A stretch of DNA of 64,000 nucleotides. Origin: Streptomyces hyaluromycini (GTDB lineage Bacteria > Actinomycetota > Actinomycetes > Streptomycetales > Streptomycetaceae). Below are positions 60,377-64,000 of the stretch, piece by piece. The stretch covers positions 124,001 to 188,000 of the forward strand of contig NZ_BCFL01000029.1 of NCBI RefSeq assembly GCF_002217755.1, given 5' to 3'. The stretch's first letter is position 1. Each line of letters opens with the position of its first letter. A program made the position numbers and the translations under genes. The notes under the pieces are model-generated. The model ran no database searches, was not told the DNA's origin, and saw only the letters and a program-made list of their open reading frames with translations.

Positions 60377-61235
60377 TCCCGCCGTCCAGCACGCCGATGA
60401 TCCGGGTCACCTCCCGGGCCATCGCCTCCCGGCCGGCACCAAGGTAGGTACGGGTGTCGACGGCCTCGGGACGGTCCGCGAGGTAACGGCGTACGGACGC
60501 GGTCATCGCCATGTTGAGTGCCGTGCCGACGTTGACCTTGGCGATGCCGCCGGACACCGCGGCGACCAGACCCTCGTCGGGCACCCCGGAGGAGCCGTGC
60601 AGGACGAGCGGGACCGGCACGGCGGCCGAGAGGCGTCCGAGCAGGTCGTGGTCGAGGGCGGCGGTGCGGGTGGTCATGGCGTGCGCGCTGCCGATCGCCA
60701 CGGCCAGCGCGTCGACACCGGTGGCGGCGACGAAGTCCCGTGCCTCGGCGGGGTCGGTACGCGCTCCGGGTGCGTGCGCGTCCAGTGCCGGCCGGCCGTC
60801 CTTGCCGCCGACCTCACCCAACTCCGCCTCGATCCAGAGGCCTTGGGCGTGTGCCCAGTCGACGGCGGCCGCGGTCGCGGCGAGGTTCTCGGCGTACGGC
60901 AGCCGGGACGCGTCGTACATCACCGAGCTGAACCCGGCGGCGGGGGCCTGGCGGAGCAGGTCGTCGCTGAGGACATGGTCGAGGTGCAGCGCGACGGGCA
61001 CCTGGGCGCGTTCGGCGGCTGCGGTGGCGGCGCAGGCCAGCGGGAGGAGCCGTCCGTGGCGGAACTTGACGGCGTTCTCGCTGACTTGGAGCACGACGGG
61101 CGAACCGGCGGCCTCGGCGCCGGCGATGACGGCCTCCACGTGTTCCAGGCCGATCACGTTGAACGCGGCGACGGCGGACCGGACTTCGGCGGCCCGGGTC
61201 AGCAGTGCGCCGGTGGCTGCCAGGGGCACGCTCAC
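60363..61235 (-). CDS. Class II (zinc) aldolase, KbaY/GatY/Fba-like
   Basis: The 290-aa protein has zinc ligands in LHLDHVLSDDLL and VLHGSSGVPDEGLVA, the GSAHAM segment and FSSVMYDASRLPYAENL, typical of ketose-bisphosphate aldolases. It probably cleaves tagatose- or fructose-1,6-bisphosphate. GTG 61235 overlaps the SIS stop by 4 nt, so translation is coupled. With the SIS protein, DeoR regulator and PfkB kinase it forms an Aga-like amino-sugar or tagatose module. The 3' end overlaps the methyltransferase gene by 14 bp. Confidence 0.88.
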   Translation of the reverse strand: MSVPLAATGALLTRAAEVRSAVAAFNVIGLEHVEAVIAGAEAAGSPVVLQVSENAVKFRHGRLLPLACAATAAAERAQVPVALHLDHVLSDDLLRQAPAAGFSSVMYDASRLPYAENLAATAAAVDWAHAQGLWIEAELGEVGGKDGRPALDAHAPGARTDPAEARDFVAATGVDALAVAIGSAHAMTTRTAALDHDLLGRLSAAVPVPLVLHGSSGVPDEGLVAAVSGGIAKVNVGTALNMAMTASVRRYLADRPEAVDTRTYLGAGREAMAREVTRIIGVLDGGTTRA

Positions 61236-62125
61236 TCCTCGCCGGACGGGGTGAGGATCACCGAGCGGGTGAGATGGCGCGGCCGGTCCGGGTCGAGGCC
61301 CCGGGCGGCGGCGACGGCGACCGCGAGGCGCTGGGCGCGGACGAGTTCGGCGAGCGGGTCGAGGGTGCCCTGGATCCACAATCCCCCAGTGGCGCCGACC
61401 TGTTCGGCGAGTCCGGCGGGGGCCCGGCCGAACATCCAGGTGGCCGTGGCGCGGGTGGTGATGCTGATCGGGCCGTGCCGGTACTCCATCGCCGGGTAGG
61501 CCTCGGTCCAGGACAGCGAGGCCTCGCGCATCTTGAGTCCGGCCTCGCTCGCGAGTCCGACGGTCCAGCCGCGCCCGAGGAAGGTGAACTGGGCGCACTC
61601 GACCAGTCCCGCCGGCAGGGGGGTCGACAGTGCGGTGCGGGCGTCGGCGACCACGGCGTCGGTGTGCAGTCCGAGGTGGGCGCGGAGCAGGGTGAGCGCG
61701 CTGGTCGCGAACCGGGTCTGGACGACGGAGCGTTCGTCGGCGAAGTCCAGGACGACGAGCTCGTCGGCGGCCTCCGTGACCGGGGTGCCGGGGTCGGCGG
61801 TGATCGCCGCGGTGCGCACACGCCCCTTCAACTCGCCCAGCAGGTCCAGCACTTCGGTGGTGGTGCCGGAGCGGGTGAGGGCCAGTACCCGGTCGTACGA
61901 CCGTCCGTGCGGGAACTCCGAGGCGGCGAAGGCGTCCGTCTCACCGTGCCCCGCGGACTCGCGCAGTACGGCGGCGGCCTGGGCCATGAAGTAGGAGGTG
62001 CCGCAGCCGACGATCGCCACCCGCTCGCCCGGGGCGGGGAGCGCGTGTGCTTGGCGGGTGGCCTCGGTGGCGGCTTGTATCCAGCAGTCGGGCTGGCTGT
62101 TCAGCTCTTCGGTGGTATGTGACAT
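61232..62125 (-). CDS. SIS-domain sugar isomerase/deaminase, AgaS-like
   Basis: The 297-aa protein has paired SIS domains: VAIVGCGTSYFMAQAAAVLR and DRVLALTRSGTTTEVLDLL in the first, TFLGRGWTVGLASEAGLKMR and TEAYPAMEYRHGPISI in the second. The layout is that of the GlmS C-terminal/AgaS type, which isomerises or deaminates amino-sugar phosphates. It overlaps the aldolase gene by 4 nt. A perfect 19-bp palindrome covers its start codon. A DeoR gene is divergent. Confidence 0.88.
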   Translation of the reverse strand: MSHTTEELNSQPDCWIQAATEATRQAHALPAPGERVAIVGCGTSYFMAQAAAVLRESAGHGETDAFAASEFPHGRSYDRVLALTRSGTTTEVLDLLGELKGRVRTAAITADPGTPVTEAADELVVLDFADERSVVQTRFATSALTLLRAHLGLHTDAVVADARTALSTPLPAGLVECAQFTFLGRGWTVGLASEAGLKMREASLSWTEAYPAMEYRHGPISITTRATATWMFGRAPAGLAEQVGATGGLWIQGTLDPLAELVRAQRLAVAVAAARGLDPDRPRHLTRSVILTPSGEE

Positions 62126-62130
62126 ACCAC
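62112..62130. promoter_or_regulatory. Perfect palindrome over the SIS start codon
   Basis: GTGGTATGT-G-ACATACCAC is a perfect 9+1+9 inverted repeat. The ATG of the SIS gene (62125) lies in its right half. It may be an operator for a GntR-like or other regulator, or a translational hairpin hiding the start codon. Confidence 0.7.
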
Positions 62131-62153
62131 TGTCCCTCCCCTGAGTGGCATCA

Positions 62154-62195
62154 TGATTGTTCTTGCAAGATAGAGCCAGTTTTCAATCACAATCA
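62154..62195. promoter_or_regulatory. DeoR-type half-sites and palindrome
   Basis: TGATTG at 62154-62159 and tandem CAATCA units at 62184-62195 form inverted and direct repeats of one motif. TCTTGCAAGA at 62161-62170 is a perfect 10-bp palindrome between them. The area is AT-rich and lies between the SIS gene and the DeoR gene, so it is likely the shared control region. Confidence 0.6.
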
Positions 62196-62257
62196 AGCAT
62201 CCCACCCGAATTCAGGTGCGCTAGGGTCACCGGAAGATCAAGGAACGGAGGCGGCGG

Positions 62258-63037
62258 ATGTCGCGCGACGCACGCTGGAAGGCACTGCTTGAGCTGCTGG
62301 TCGAGCGCGGTCGCCTTGAGGTCGAGGAGGCGGCGGCCGAGCTGGCGGTCTCGGCGGCCACCATCCGCCGGGACCTCGACCAGCTCGCCGAGCAGCAGAT
62401 GCTGGTGCGCACCCGGGGCGGGGCGGTGGTGCACGGGGTGTCGTACGAACTGCCGTTGCGCTACAAGACGGCCCGGCAGGCCTCGGAGAAGCAGCGGATC
62501 GCCAAGGCGGTGGCGGACCTGATCGCGCCGGGCGAGGCGGTGGGGCTGACGGGCGGTACGACCACCACGGAGGTGGCCCGCGCTCTGGCGGTGCGGGGCG
62601 ACCTGGCCGCCGGTGCGCCGGCGCTGACGATCGTCACGAACGCGCTCAACATCGCCAACGAGCTCGCGGTGCGGCCCCAGTTCAAGATCGTGGTGACGGG
62701 CGGGGTGGCGCGGCCGCAGTCGTACGAGCTCATCGGCCCGCTCGCGGACGGGGTGCTGAGTCAGATCACCCTTGATGTGACGGTGCTCGGGGTGGTCGGC
62801 TTCGACGTCACGCACGGGGCGGCCGCCCATGACGAGGCGGAGGCCGCGGTCAACCGGCTGCTGTGCGAGCGTGCGGCCCGCGTGATCGTCGCCGCCGACT
62901 CCAGCAAGCTGGGCGGGCGGGCGTTCGCCCGGATCTGCGCGGCGGAGCTGGTGGACACGCTCGTCACGGACGCGGCGGCGGAGCCGGAGGAGGTGCGCCG
63001 GTTCGAGGAGGCGGGGATCCGGGTCGTGACCGTGTGA
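62258..63037 (+). CDS. DeoR-family sugar regulator
   Basis: The 259-aa protein starts at ATG 62258, after AAGGAACGGAGG. It has the DeoR helix-turn-helix (DARWKALLELLVERGRLEVE, AELAVSAATIRRDLDQLAEQ) and the effector domain (VGLTGGTTTTEVARALAV, IVTNALNIANELAVRP, VVTGGVARPQSYELIGPLAD, VIVAADSSKLGGRAF). It most likely represses the divergent SIS-aldolase operon and the PfkB gene in the absence of a sugar phosphate, as AgaR does. Confidence 0.9.
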   Translation: MSRDARWKALLELLVERGRLEVEEAAAELAVSAATIRRDLDQLAEQQMLVRTRGGAVVHGVSYELPLRYKTARQASEKQRIAKAVADLIAPGEAVGLTGGTTTTEVARALAVRGDLAAGAPALTIVTNALNIANELAVRPQFKIVVTGGVARPQSYELIGPLADGVLSQITLDVTVLGVVGFDVTHGAAAHDEAEAAVNRLLCERAARVIVAADSSKLGGRAFARICAAELVDTLVTDAAAEPEEVRRFEEAGIRVVTV

Positions 63038-63067
63038 CGCGGTGTGCCCCGGTGACTGGGCTTCCTG

Positions 63068-63463
63068 TCACATCCCGCTGGTGTCCGCGCTGACGAATCC
63101 GGCGCCCCGCTGGTCGTTGCAGCCGAACACGGGCCGGTCGGCCGGGTCGGGCCAGCTCTGGCGGGCCTGGAGGGCGACGCTCACCAGGGTGAGCAGCAGG
63201 TCGACGTCGCTCGCGGCGTCGAGGCGTATGGTCACCCACTGCGAGCCCGGGACGATCCGGATCGCCCCCGTGCTCTTGAGGTCCTTGGCGAAGTGCCGGA
63301 TGGCGTGGGCGGTCAGACGCAGGTCTACATCGCGCTCGGAGTGGAAGTGCGCGATCTCACCCTCCGCCGAACTCACGGCCTGGCCCAGACCGCAGCTCGG
63401 TACGGCCTGGGTCAGGTCGGGCCAGGTCGCCAGTTGCGCCAGAGCGCGCGAGGCCAACGTCAT
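63068..63463 (-). CDS. Luciferase-like DUF5519 family protein
   Basis: The 131-aa protein reads CGLGQAVSSAEGEIAHFHSE then RDVDLRLTAHAIRHFAKDLK, VPGSQWVTIRLDAASDVDLL and LTLVSVALQARQSWPDPAD. The HFHSERDVDLRLT pattern fits the small DUF5519/luciferase-domain family. No catalytic residues are established. It is convergent with the DeoR gene and codes clearly, but the function is unknown. The 204 bp upstream hold no gene. Confidence 0.7.
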   Translation of the reverse strand: MTLASRALAQLATWPDLTQAVPSCGLGQAVSSAEGEIAHFHSERDVDLRLTAHAIRHFAKDLKSTGAIRIVPGSQWVTIRLDAASDVDLLLTLVSVALQARQSWPDPADRPVFGCNDQRGAGFVSADTSGM

Positions 63464-63667
63464 GGGGCCATCATGGCCCGCTCACCCTCCGGTAACCAAC
63501 CAGCGAGCAGTTATTAACCGAGCTGTTGCCGGACTCTGTCCGAACACATACGCCTGGGACGAGTGAATATCCGCAGGATTTCAGTGGTTCAAGGGACGGA
63601 AGGTACTTCTCGGGTGTTCGGTACGACCGTGGCGGACATCACGTTCCACACAGGTCCGGCACCTGCC

Positions 63668-64000
63668 CTACGCACGCCTGACAGCCGTCGCCGCGAACGC
63701 GTCGGCGGCGGCGAGGTCGAAGTCCCCGTGATCGCTGCCGAGGCCCTGGGCGACCAGTGCCGCCACGGCGTTGCCGAGGACGGCGGAGTCGTGCGGGGTA
63801 CGGCCCAGCCCGATGCCGAAGACGAATCCGGCCGAGAAGGCGTCGCCGCAGCCGGTGGTGTCCACGACGTCGATCTCGAAGGCGGGCACCGGCTCGGCAC
63901 CCTCGGCGGTGACCAGCAGCGCGCCGTCGCCGCCCCGGGTGACCGCGACCAGCCCGGCGCCGGCACCGACCAGCTTCTTCGCGCCGGCCACCAGGTCGTC
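63668..64000 (-). CDS. PfkB-family carbohydrate kinase (N-terminus outside window)
   Basis: Only the C-terminal ~110 residues are in the window; the gene runs past 64000. It has LVAVTRGGDGALLVTAEG, the PfkB signature VVDTTGCGDAFSAGFVFGIG with the catalytic base Asp and anion-hole Gly residues, and a closing helix. It phosphorylates a sugar or sugar phosphate. Beside the DeoR, SIS and aldolase genes it could be tagatose-6-phosphate or fructose-1-phosphate kinase. Confidence 0.88.
   Translation of the reverse strand, partial: DDLVAGAKKLVGAGAGLVAVTRGGDGALLVTAEGAEPVPAFEIDVVDTTGCGDAFSAGFVFGIGLGRTPHDSAVLGNAVAALVAQGLGSDHGDFDLAAADAFAATAVRRA

Noticed and set aside
1..64000. tRNA, rRNA, CRISPR array, insertion sequence or prophage
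   Set aside because: I looked for transposase motifs, cloverleaf-like genes and regularly spaced repeats and saw none. A short or degenerate RNA could be missed without a covariance search.

Overview
The window is a very GC-rich actinobacterial chromosome segment, most likely from Streptomyces. The pointers are near-saturated G/C third codon positions, many GTG starts, 4-nt GTGA start/stop overlaps, and families typical of the genus: GylR/GlpK, IclR, MmyB-like and PucR regulators, RsbW/SpoIIE-type switch proteins, TerD domains, HpnB and an AAA/beta-helix fusion. No rRNA, tRNA, CRISPR, transposase or prophage gene was recognised. No database search was possible, so family names come from motif recognition.

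Region 1 (1-7.1 kb) is a sulfur-scavenging operon on the minus strand: a Cys-Cys leader peptide, sfnG, ssuE, sfnB, ssuD. A LysR regulator is divergent from it. Two genes look broken. sfnG carries a 41-bp palindromic repeat that shifts its frame, plus a second in-frame repeat. The LysR gene has an internal TAG. A MarR gene with paired operators then faces a luciferase-like monooxygenase and an F420/NADP reductase-like gene.

Region 2 (7.1-17.3 kb) looks like an uncharacterised acyl/lipid-type biosynthetic cluster: an SDR-alpha/beta-hydrolase fusion, an FabF-like ketosynthase, a tiny protein, a winged-helix regulator, a LuxR regulator with a degenerate receiver, an MFS exporter, an E1/ThiF-like enzyme translationally coupled to a putative acyltransferase, an acyl-CoA dehydrogenase and an SCP2-like protein. 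This is the best candidate for a new system.

Region 3 (17.3-36 kb) holds glpK with a GylR-like IclR gene, an anti-sigma kinase/SpoIIE phosphatase pair, another IclR gene, and a TetR gene with twin palindromic operators facing an acetoacetate-decarboxylase-like gene. It continues with a redox cluster (two aldo/keto reductases, an alcohol dehydrogenase remnant, cupin, carboxymuconolactone decarboxylase-like) facing an MmyB-like regulator, then PucR with 3-hydroxybutyrate dehydrogenase, Nudix, Lnt and an O-antigen-ligase-like protein.

Region 4 (36-52 kb) is mostly housekeeping and envelope genes: glutamate racemase, HpnB, TerD, MOSC, a beta-helix/AAA ATPase, a membrane serine hydrolase, a DeoR regulator, a Cds1-like cysteine desulfhydrase and small proteins.

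Region 5 (52-64 kb) has a TetR-cupin-DUF4865-phosphotriesterase operon, then a plant-type (class II, about 490 aa) ketol-acid reductoisomerase divergent from an IlvY-like LysR gene. It ends with a ROK regulator, AlkB, RlmG and an Aga-like sugar module (class II aldolase, SIS isomerase/deaminase, DeoR, partial PfkB kinase). Two near-identical copies of an intergenic repeat lie at 4.6 kb and 58.5 kb.
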